Shown piece by piece: positions 7,173 through 13,006 of a stretch of 13,006 bases of DNA. A program made the translations under genes and the position numbers. Numbering within the stretch: position 1 is the stretch's first letter; each line of letters starts with the position of its first letter. Origin of the DNA: Pseudomonadota bacterium (lineage in GTDB: Bacteria; Pseudomonadota; Alphaproteobacteria; HIMB59; GCA-002718135); assembly GCA_027625355.1 (NCBI GenBank), contig JAQBWI010000022.1, positions 1 through 13,006 on the forward strand, in the 5' to 3' direction. Below the pieces are notes generated by a model. That model was not told where the DNA came from and ran no database searches. It saw only the letters and a program-made list of their open reading frames with translations.

Positions 7173-8906
7173 ATGACAGAAAAAAAGAAGTACAGATCTT
7201 CAGCTTGGTATAATTCTAAATCTCATCGAAGAGATACTTTTATTCATCGCGGTTGGATGCGTAATCAAGGACATCCAAATCATTTATTTGATGGAAGGCC
7301 AGTAATAGGTATTTGTAATACATGGTCTGAGCTTACACCATGTAACGGACACTTTAGAGAGATTGCTGAGTCAGTTAAAAAGGGTGTATATGAAGCTGGT
7401 GGCTTTCCTTTAGAGTTCCCAGTCTTTTCTGCAAGTGAATCTAATCTAAGACCAACTGCTATGCTTTTTAGAAACCTTGCAAGTATGGATGTAGAGGAGG
7501 CTATTAGAGGAAACCCTATGGATGGTGTAGTGCTCTTAATGGGCTGTGATAAAACCACTCCTTCATTAATGATGGGTGCTGCAAGTGTTGATATTCCGAC
7601 AATAGGTGTATCTGGTGGACCAATGTTAAATGGTCACCACAGAGGTGAGATCATTGGCTCAGGCACAGGTGTTTGGCAATTAGACGCAGATCTTAATGCT
7701 GGAAAAATTACAGAGGATGATTTTGTTTCTGCTGAAATTTCAATGAGCAGGTCTAAAGGTAATTGTATGACTATGGGAACTGCTTCTACAATGGGCAGTA
7801 TGGTAGAGGCTCTTGGTATGGCATTGCCTCACAACGCTGCAATTCCTGCTGTTGATGCAAGACGTTATGCCTTAGCTCACATGTCAGGTAAAAGAATAGT
7901 TGAGATGGTTAAAGAAAACTTAACAATGTCAAAAGTTGTCTCAAAAGATTCTTTTGAAAATGCGATTAAAGTAAATGGAGCAATTGGAGGATCAACAAAT
8001 GCAGTTATTCATCTTGCAGCTATTGCTGGGAGGTTAGAAATTGATTTATCCTTAGACGATTGGGAGAAATGTGGAAAGGATATTCCAACACTTGTAAACC
8101 TTCAACCATCGGGAAAATATTTAATGGAGGATTTTTATTACGCGGGAGGGGTACCAGCAGTAATAAGACAACTTTTAGAAAAAAATCTTCTTAACAAAGA
8201 TGCCTTAACTGTTAATGGTAAAACTATTGCAGAAAATAATTCAAATGCAGAGCGATGGAACAAAGATGTAATAAAAGATTTTGACAATCCACTTGTTAAA
8301 GATGGTGGAATTAAAATTTTAAAAGGTAACATTGCACCAGATGGGGCTATTCTCAAACCTTCTGCTGCTAGTCCCGAGCTAATGCAACACAAAGGTAAAG
8401 CAGTAGTTTTTGAAAGTGTAGAAGAGTTTCACGATAAAATTGATGATCCAAATTTAGACGTTGATGAAAACTCTATTTTAGTTTTAAAAAACTGTGGACC
8501 CAAAGGATACCCTGGAATGGCAGAAGTAGGTAATATGAGACTACCTCAAAAAATTCTTAAAAAAGGAATTCGTGATATGATCAGAATCTCTGATGCAAGA
8601 ATGAGTGGGACAGCTTATGGTACTGTTATTCTTCATACTTCTCCTGAGGCAGCAGTAAAAGGACCTTTAGCAGCTGTTCAAAATGGTGATTTAATTGAGG
8701 TTGATGTCAACAAAGGAACATTAAATTTAGATGTCCCTGCTGAAATTATTGCTAAAAGACTGGAAGAGTATCAACCTGTCTTACCTGAAATAAAAAGTGG
8801 ATATCAAAAAATGTACATTGATCATGTGATGCAAGCAGATAAAGGAGCAGACTTAGATTTTCTTGTAGGGAAAAGAGGGTCTGAAGTAAAAAGACATAGC
8901 CATTAA
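7173..8906 (+). CDS. IlvD/Edd-family sugar-acid dehydratase (L-arabinonate / D-xylonate dehydratase type)
   Basis: This 577-residue protein has the three iron-sulfur cysteines at C57 (TPCN), C125 (GCDK) and C198 (GNCMT), the metal-binding D126 and carbamylatable K127, and the catalytic-base Ser S478 in RMSGT. These sit at a constant two-residue offset from the positions I recall for Rhizobium L-arabinonate dehydratase (C59, C127, C200, S480). The length (about 575-580) and the C-terminal GKRGSEVKRHSH-like tail fit the sugar-acid branch better than branched-chain dihydroxyacid dehydratase. It removes water from a pentonate (or similar aldonate) to give a 2-keto-3-deoxy acid in the cytoplasm. 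The lactonase upstream would supply its substrate, and the DapA-fold protein 6 bases downstream would use its product. True IlvD remains possible, but no ilv or leu genes are nearby. Confidence 0.88.
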   Translation: MTEKKKYRSSAWYNSKSHRRDTFIHRGWMRNQGHPNHLFDGRPVIGICNTWSELTPCNGHFREIAESVKKGVYEAGGFPLEFPVFSASESNLRPTAMLFRNLASMDVEEAIRGNPMDGVVLLMGCDKTTPSLMMGAASVDIPTIGVSGGPMLNGHHRGEIIGSGTGVWQLDADLNAGKITEDDFVSAEISMSRSKGNCMTMGTASTMGSMVEALGMALPHNAAIPAVDARRYALAHMSGKRIVEMVKENLTMSKVVSKDSFENAIKVNGAIGGSTNAVIHLAAIAGRLEIDLSLDDWEKCGKDIPTLVNLQPSGKYLMEDFYYAGGVPAVIRQLLEKNLLNKDALTVNGKTIAENNSNAERWNKDVIKDFDNPLVKDGGIKILKGNIAPDGAILKPSAASPELMQHKGKAVVFESVEEFHDKIDDPNLDVDENSILVLKNCGPKGYPGMAEVGNMRLPQKILKKGIRDMIRISDARMSGTAYGTVILHTSPEAAVKGPLAAVQNGDLIEVDVNKGTLNLDVPAEIIAKRLEEYQPVLPEIKSGYQKMYIDHVMQADKGADLDFLVGKRGSEVKRHSH

Positions 8907-8912
8907 ATTTAC

Positions 8913-9803
8913 ATGTTAAAAGGCATTATTCCAATGACGTATTGTTTTTTTAATAAAAACAACTCATTAGATTTAAAAGCAATACGTGATCAAATACTTT
9001 TGATAAAAAAACTTGGATCACATGGCATAGCTTGTTTAGGACTTGCAACAGAGGTCAATAAACTTCATTTTTTTGAAAAACAAAAAATAATAGAATTAGT
9101 TGCAGATGTTTCGAATGGTATTTTACCAATTGTTGTTACAATATCTGGTAATAACTTTAATGAATATAAAAAATTGATTGAAGTTGCTCAATATTATAAT
9201 GCTAGGTGGATAGTATTCCAGCCTTTACTCAAAAAAAAAACAACAGATGAAGATTGTTTTGATTTTTTTAATAAAATTATTCCAAATGTTGATACAAATA
9301 CCTTAGTTGGGATTCAAAACGCAAAAGAGTACATAGGCGTAGGATTAAACTCATCACAAATATTAAAATTATATAAAAAATTTGATAATTTTAGAGCAAT
9401 TAAAGGAGAGGCTTCAGCAACACTAATTCAAACAGAAATAAAAAAATATCCAAAAAATTTACAAGTTTTTAATGGACGTGGTGGGCAAGAGATTATTGAT
9501 AATTTTTTAGCAGGCTGTTCAGGGATAATACCATCACTGGAGGGAACTGATATTTTTTTAAAAATTTATAAATTAGTTCAACAAAAAAAAATTATAGAAG
9601 CTAGAAGTTTGTATAAAAAAATTCTTCCTTCAATTGTATTTTCAATGCAATCTATTGATTCCCTAGTTTGTTATGGAAAAAGAATCTGCGCATATAGAAT
9701 GGGTATTAAAAAAATTTACTACAGAAAGCCAACCTTAGTACCAACAAACTTTGGAATAAAATTAGCCAAACAATTTGCTGAAGATCTTGGTAAATTTATT
9801 TAA
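8913..9803 (+). CDS. DapA/NAL-superfamily protein, probably 2-keto-3-deoxy-pentonate dehydratase
   Basis: This 296-residue Schiff-base TIM barrel has the lysine K164 in RAIKGE. At the place where DapA and pyruvate-lyase relatives have catalytic Tyr (YNxP), this protein reads I-Q135-N-A, so the Tyr is a Gln. From memory, L-2-keto-3-deoxyarabonate dehydratase of Azospirillum has Gln-Asp-Ala at that position and K-x-E after the lysine, as here. The expected reaction is loss of water and ammonia-free deoxygenation of the 2-keto-3-deoxy-pentonate to 2-oxoglutarate semialdehyde, not aldol cleavage. A true dihydrodipicolinate synthase is unlikely. It starts 6 bases after the dehydratase gene without a Shine-Dalgarno sequence, so translational coupling is likely. 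An aldolase acting on the same intermediate cannot be excluded. Confidence 0.8.
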   Translation: MLKGIIPMTYCFFNKNNSLDLKAIRDQILLIKKLGSHGIACLGLATEVNKLHFFEKQKIIELVADVSNGILPIVVTISGNNFNEYKKLIEVAQYYNARWIVFQPLLKKKTTDEDCFDFFNKIIPNVDTNTLVGIQNAKEYIGVGLNSSQILKLYKKFDNFRAIKGEASATLIQTEIKKYPKNLQVFNGRGGQEIIDNFLAGCSGIIPSLEGTDIFLKIYKLVQQKKIIEARSLYKKILPSIVFSMQSIDSLVCYGKRICAYRMGIKKIYYRKPTLVPTNFGIKLAKQFAEDLGKFI

Positions 9804-9811
9804 TTAAATTT
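9792..9811. terminator. Candidate AT-only hairpin at the convergent gene junction
   Basis: AAATTTA (9792-9798) and TAAATTT (9805-9811) can pair around a six-base loop that contains the abutting stop codons of the two converging genes. The stem is pure A/T and therefore weak, and no long T-run follows on either strand. It is the only candidate terminator at this junction. Confidence 0.25.
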
Positions 9812-10991
9812 CTATATCAAAATCATTAAGATACTTATTAGACAATTCTATTCCAAGACCTGGTTTAGTATCATCTAATTCAATATAACCATCTTTAGCT
9901 TGTGGCTCTCCATCAAAAATATACCAAAATAATTCATTGCCTATTTCAACTGGCCAAAAAGGAAAATACTCTACAATTGGAGCATTAATACTGCTCATAG
10001 AAATGTGAAAATTATGCACTTGTCCTGCATGAGGTATGACAGGTATTTGAAATGCCTCTGCTAAAGCGCATATTTTATGTGCTTGAGTAATACCACCAAC
10101 TCTATTTGTATCAAATTGAACAACGTCTACAGCTTTTTTTTCTAAAAGCTGCCTAAAGCCAAAAAGGGTATATTCATGCTCTCCACCTGATATAGGAGTT
10201 CGACAACCAGCTTTTAAATCTGCATAACCATCTATATCATCTGCAATTACAGGTTCTTCAAGCCAACGCAGATTTTCGTTATCAATTAAGCGCATCATTC
10301 TTTTTGCATATTCAAAGGTCCAACCCATATAAACATCTGCCATTAAGTCCACATCTTCACCAACAACTGATCTCACGGTTCTAATCAGTTCAATATTTTT
10401 ACGCATTCCTTCCGCACCATCATTCGGTCCCCATCCGAGTCTTAATTTCATAGCCTTAAAACCTTGATCTAGATAATCTTTTGCTTCTTTTGCAAGAGAG
10501 TCTAGCGGCTGACTGTAAAGTTTACTCGCATAACAAGGTAATTTGGATTTTGTTTTTCCACCTAGGAGCTTAAAGACTGGTTGCTTAGCTGCTTTTCCTA
10601 AAGCATCCCAAATAGCAATATCAACCGCACTAATAGCAGTCATGCCAACACCTTTTCTTCCCCAAGCAAGAGTTTGTCGATACATTTTTTGCCAGATATG
10701 CTCATAGTCCCAAATACTTTCTCCAATAATTGCTGGCTTTAAATAATTATCAACAACTGATTTACATGGCTTTGGTGATAGGGCGGCATTACCAATACCT
10801 ATATGTCCATCACTTGTTTCTACTTCTACAACAAGCCAACTTAGAAATTTGTATGTAGCCCATCTATCATTTGAAATGTTGTCTTGATTAATTAAATCAG
10901 CTGCATTGGTACAAAAATTTTCATGTATTTTTTGAACGTCACCTTTCCAAGTGTATAATTTAGCTCTTACATCTGTAATAGTAGAAGTCAT
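9804..10991 (-). CDS. Enolase-superfamily acid-sugar dehydratase (L-rhamnonate dehydratase-like)
   Basis: This 395-residue protein belongs to the mandelate racemase branch of the enolase superfamily. The metal ligands are D219 (MADVYMGW), the Glu pair E245/E246 (WLEEP) and E271 (SGGEHE). The catalytic dyad is H321 (PHAGQVH) with D294 (QFDTNR), and K182 lies in KLRLGWGPNDG. The WGP-DG segment, the S/T-G-E-H stretch and the tail KPGLGIEL closely resemble E. coli L-rhamnonate dehydratase as I remember it, although the Lys-x-Arg on the second strand differs. The reaction is abstraction of the proton next to the carboxylate and loss of water to give a 2-keto-3-deoxy sugar acid. It starts 2 bases after the lactonase gene, with AGGA (10999-11002) as ribosome site. 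Fuconate, galactarate or a related acid sugar are alternative substrates. Confidence 0.87.
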   Translation of the reverse strand: MTSTITDVRAKLYTWKGDVQKIHENFCTNAADLINQDNISNDRWATYKFLSWLVVEVETSDGHIGIGNAALSPKPCKSVVDNYLKPAIIGESIWDYEHIWQKMYRQTLAWGRKGVGMTAISAVDIAIWDALGKAAKQPVFKLLGGKTKSKLPCYASKLYSQPLDSLAKEAKDYLDQGFKAMKLRLGWGPNDGAEGMRKNIELIRTVRSVVGEDVDLMADVYMGWTFEYAKRMMRLIDNENLRWLEEPVIADDIDGYADLKAGCRTPISGGEHEYTLFGFRQLLEKKAVDVVQFDTNRVGGITQAHKICALAEAFQIPVIPHAGQVHNFHISMSSINAPIVEYFPFWPVEIGNELFWYIFDGEPQAKDGYIELDDTKPGLGIELSNKYLNDFDIEI

Positions 10992-10993
10992 TT

Positions 10994-11902
10994 TCAGATC
11001 CTATAATATTTTTCTGCGTTAGATGAAAATAATAACTTTTTATCATTCTCAGAGTAGTTTTTTGTTATTTCTTTAAAAGAGTTCCAATAAGTGTCAAAAG
11101 AATTAAAAATCTTATCTACGGGAAAATTAGAAGCAAACATGCATCTCTCGATTCCAAAAATTTGAATAGTTTTTTCTACAAAAATTCTTGTCGAATCAAT
11201 TGTCCAATTAGGATTAAACATCCCTAAACCAGATATTTTAGCGACAACGTTTTCACATTTTGCTAATTTTTTCATATTTTGTTCCCAGCTTTCAATATAT
11301 TCTTTGGATTGATAACAGGGCTCACCTGTATGATTAAGGATAAATAAAATATCATTATATTTATTAGCTAGATTAACAGCATCTTCCATTTGGTGCTTAT
11401 AAATCTGTATATCAAAGGATAAATTACGATTTCTTATGTATTTAAAATTTTCTACCCAAGTTGAATTTTTCATAAAATCTTCTGTTGCATGAGAATATTT
11501 TGGCTCATCTTTATTGTAGGATAAAATTTGTCTTATTCCCCTCGTATTTTTATATTCTTGATGAGCATCTAATATTTCTGAAACATTATTTTTAGAAAAG
11601 TCTGCAAATGCAACAATTGCATTAGGTAGCTTAGAGGAATGAGTATCTGCCAAATTTTGTAGCCAAGCAGTTTCATTAACTGGTTTATCATCGTCATGTT
11701 CTGCTTGCACATGAACAGATTTAATTATGTTCTGGTTTTTTGTATCTTCAATGTAATCTTCAAGTAGATAATTTTTTCTTATAGCTGCATAATCTCCAAA
11801 GAAAGCCTCACCTTCAGTAACCATTAACCACGAATATTTAGTATCTTTGTTGTTCAGATCCCATAAATGATGATGAGCGTCTACAATTTTTATATTGTCC
11901 AT
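10994..11902 (-). CDS. Amidohydrolase-2 family sugar lactonase (L-rhamnono/L-fucono-lactonase-like)
   Basis: This 302-residue metal-dependent hydrolase of the COG3618 group opens with DAHHHLWDL, giving the H10-x-H12 metal pair typical of the group. Further landmarks are HVQAEHD (64-70), ILNHTGEP with H191, KISGL (222-226) and the closing FASNFPVD (257-263). The size is normal and there is no signal peptide. Relatives hydrolyse L-rhamnono-, L-fucono- or pyrone-type lactones. Position between a sugar-binding protein gene and an acid-sugar dehydratase gene makes a sugar lactone the most likely substrate. The Asp common in G-S-D-W-P of amidohydrolases is an Asn here (SNFPVD), a form I recall from many COG3618 members. 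The start at 11902 has no Shine-Dalgarno sequence and follows a strong hairpin. Confidence 0.85.
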   Translation of the reverse strand: MDNIKIVDAHHHLWDLNNKDTKYSWLMVTEGEAFFGDYAAIRKNYLLEDYIEDTKNQNIIKSVHVQAEHDDDKPVNETAWLQNLADTHSSKLPNAIVAFADFSKNNVSEILDAHQEYKNTRGIRQILSYNKDEPKYSHATEDFMKNSTWVENFKYIRNRNLSFDIQIYKHQMEDAVNLANKYNDILFILNHTGEPCYQSKEYIESWEQNMKKLAKCENVVAKISGLGMFNPNWTIDSTRIFVEKTIQIFGIERCMFASNFPVDKIFNSFDTYWNSFKEITKNYSENDKKLLFSSNAEKYYRI

Positions 11903-11915
11903 AATTTAAAATTGA

Positions 11916-11947
11916 AGTGAAGAGCAATATTGTTATTGCTCTTCACT
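11916..11947 (-). terminator. Strong intercistronic hairpin after the binding-protein gene
   Basis: AGTGAAGAGCAAT (11916-11928) and ATTGCTCTTCACT (11935-11947) form a perfect 13-bp stem; one further A-T pair leaves a four-base loop. It starts 6 bases after the stop codon of the sugar-binding-protein gene. On the minus strand TTCAATTTT follows, which is a weak U-tract. It can act as a leaky terminator or as a 3' barrier stabilising the upstream message, as known for binding-protein genes in transporter operons. Either role gives far more binding protein than downstream enzyme. Confidence 0.8.
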
Positions 11948-11953
11948 ATTAAA

Positions 11954-12946
11954 TTAGAAGTTAAAGTTATCAATATTACCAGGTACAAAATCAAGCATAG
12001 GAGCTGCATAAATTAAATTATTTGCATTAATTTTTACATCACCTTGATCTGGAACACTAATAGTCATTCCTTCAGATAATTTCATACCATTTTCAACCAT
12101 TTGAACTGATAACCATCCTGCAATTTCACCTTCAACAGACGGATCCCAAAGTTGGAAAGCTTTTACACAACCACTTTTTAGGAAAGGTCTCATTTGATTT
12201 GGTGTACCGAGTCCAGTAACTTGAACTTGATCACATTTTCCAGCTGACTCTACTACTTGAGCTGCAGCAGCAACACCAACAGTAGTTGGAGAAATAATTC
12301 CTCTTAAGTCTGGATATTTAGCAAGTAAAGCTTCAGCTTCAGTTGTACTTTTTTGAGGATCATCATCACCATATACAACACCTAAATATTCCATATCAGA
12401 AAACATACCAGTACCGATAATGTTGTCTTCCATATCTTTGATCCAAGTATTTTGATCTGGTGCATCAGTAGTTGCGCTTAAGATTGCAAATTGACCTTTG
12501 TGATCAATTAATTGTCCCATTAATGTCATTTGAGCTGTTCCAACTGTTGAAAAATCAACAGGCATAATCGCTAAATCTCTATGAGCTTCACTTCCAGGAA
12601 TATCACCATTAACAACCATTACAATAATACCTTTTTTTCTCGCTTGATCAAAAACTGTATTAAGAGCATCATTTGAATTTGGTGAAATTGCAATTACATC
12701 AACTCCACGCTGTATTTCTGCTTTAATAAATGGAAGTTGTGATGTAGCGTCAGCAGTTGCTGGAGCAACTGTAGAAAAATTATAACCATATTTTTCAGCA
12801 CCAACTTCAAATCCTTTTATTATTGAATCAAAATAAGGGTTACCTGTATTTTTTGGAATATACACAACTTCAGTTTTTGCAAATGCACCTGAAGTTAATA
12901 ATAAACCTAATAAACTTATACTAATTACTTTAAGTAATTTTGACAT
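11954..12946 (-). CDS. Periplasmic sugar-binding protein of an ABC transporter (LsrB/RhaS type)
   Basis: This 330-residue protein starts with a Sec signal peptide: a basic start (MSKLLK), a hydrophobic core and a cleavage site after A23 (AFA|KT). The mature part is a type I periplasmic binding fold (Peripla_BP_4). Segments YIPKNTGNPYFDS, IAISPNSNDAL, SATTDAPDQNTWIKDM, GLGTPNQMRPFLKSG and AFQLWDPS follow the pattern of LsrB (AI-2) and rhizobial RhaS (L-rhamnose). Rhamnose or a related deoxy-sugar is favoured because the next two genes encode a sugar lactonase and an L-rhamnonate-dehydratase-like enzyme. It delivers sugar to a CUT2-type permease and ATPase that are not in this window. It has the best Shine-Dalgarno sequence here, its own candidate promoter and a 3' hairpin, all fitting strong expression. 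Confidence 0.9.
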   Translation of the reverse strand: MSKLLKVISISLLGLLLTSGAFAKTEVVYIPKNTGNPYFDSIIKGFEVGAEKYGYNFSTVAPATADATSQLPFIKAEIQRGVDVIAISPNSNDALNTVFDQARKKGIIVMVVNGDIPGSEAHRDLAIMPVDFSTVGTAQMTLMGQLIDHKGQFAILSATTDAPDQNTWIKDMEDNIIGTGMFSDMEYLGVVYGDDDPQKSTTEAEALLAKYPDLRGIISPTTVGVAAAAQVVESAGKCDQVQVTGLGTPNQMRPFLKSGCVKAFQLWDPSVEGEIAGWLSVQMVENGMKLSEGMTISVPDQGDVKINANNLIYAAPMLDFVPGNIDNFNF

Positions 12947-12950
12947 TATT

Positions 12951-12957
12951 CCTCCTT
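12951..12957 (-). promoter_or_regulatory. Strong Shine-Dalgarno site of the binding-protein gene
   Basis: AAGGAGG on the minus strand lies 4 bases before the ATG at 12946. It is the only near-perfect ribosome binding site in the window. It fixes the start and fits high expression of a periplasmic binding protein. Confidence 0.8.
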
Positions 12958-12970
12958 TTTAAATATTGTA

Positions 12971-13000
12971 ATATTAAATCTAAAAAAAATTGATAATCAA
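12971..13000 (-). promoter_or_regulatory. Candidate promoter of the binding-protein operon
   Basis: On the minus strand TTGATT (13000-12995) lies 18 bases before TAATAT (12976-12971). Transcription would begin near 12964, giving a short leader that carries the Shine-Dalgarno sequence. The -35 half lies in the palindrome ATTGAT-A-ATCAAT. A T-run forms part of the spacer. The call rests on position and word match only. Confidence 0.4.
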
Positions 13001-13001
13001 T
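12989..13001. promoter_or_regulatory. Perfect 13-base palindrome, candidate operator
   Basis: ATTGAT (12989-12994) and ATCAAT (12996-13001) flank one central base, overlapping the candidate -35 of the binding-protein gene. Its core TTGAT-N-ATCAA recurs at 882-892 before the reductase gene. A repressor or activator site at a sugar-uptake promoter is plausible; no regulator gene is present in the window. Confidence 0.35.
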
Positions 13002-13006
13002 ATTTT

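Noticed and set aside
7173..8906. Branched-chain amino acid dihydroxyacid dehydratase (ilvD)
   Set aside because: Residue spacing, C-terminal tail and the neighbouring lactonase and keto-deoxy-acid enzyme fit the sugar-acid branch better.

Overview
The window is AT-rich, roughly 30% GC by eye, and tightly packed, with gene gaps of 1-77 bases. It has no rRNA, tRNA, CRISPR array, transposase or phage gene. The gene style fits a streamlined marine alphaproteobacterium of the Pelagibacterales (SAR11) kind: many starts without a Shine-Dalgarno sequence, a LsrB/RhaS-type sugar-binding protein, and non-phosphorylative sugar-acid enzymes. No phylogenetic marker is present, so this assignment is an inference.

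Positions 1-6225 (+ strand) hold an oxygen-dependent module. In order it has a 5'-truncated membrane di-iron desaturase/hydroxylase, an NADH:ferredoxin reductase, a small Rieske ferredoxin, a PanB-like barrel protein, a second desaturase paralogous to the first, a second PanB-like protein, and a third membrane di-iron enzyme of the sterol desaturase/fatty acid hydroxylase family. The reductase and Rieske protein form an obvious electron chain for the three membrane oxygenases. Both PanB-like proteins keep the barrel, the G/S-H-V-G-L motif and the catalytic Glu, but have lost the residues that bind magnesium in true PanB. No other pantothenate gene is nearby. I do not recognise this module as a described pathway; it is the most interesting part of the window.

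Positions 6240-9803 (+ strand) follow 14 bases later and encode an SMP-30-type sugar lactonase, an IlvD/Edd-type sugar-acid dehydratase with all expected cluster ligands, and a DapA-fold protein whose active-site Tyr is a Gln, as in L-2-keto-3-deoxyarabonate dehydratase. Together they look like lactone -> aldonate -> 2-keto-3-deoxy acid -> semialdehyde, part of a Weimberg-type L-arabinose or D-xylose route. The sugar and semialdehyde dehydrogenases are not in the window.

Positions 9804-12946 (- strand) converge on this block. Read 5' to 3' they encode a periplasmic sugar-binding protein, a strong intercistronic hairpin, an amidohydrolase-type sugar lactonase and an enolase-superfamily acid-sugar dehydratase resembling L-rhamnonate dehydratase. 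This looks like uptake and oxidative breakdown of a deoxy-sugar such as L-rhamnose or L-fucose. The transporter's ATPase and permease are not in the window. An 11-base palindrome, TTGATTATCAA, lies in the candidate promoters of both the reductase gene and the binding-protein gene and may mark shared control.
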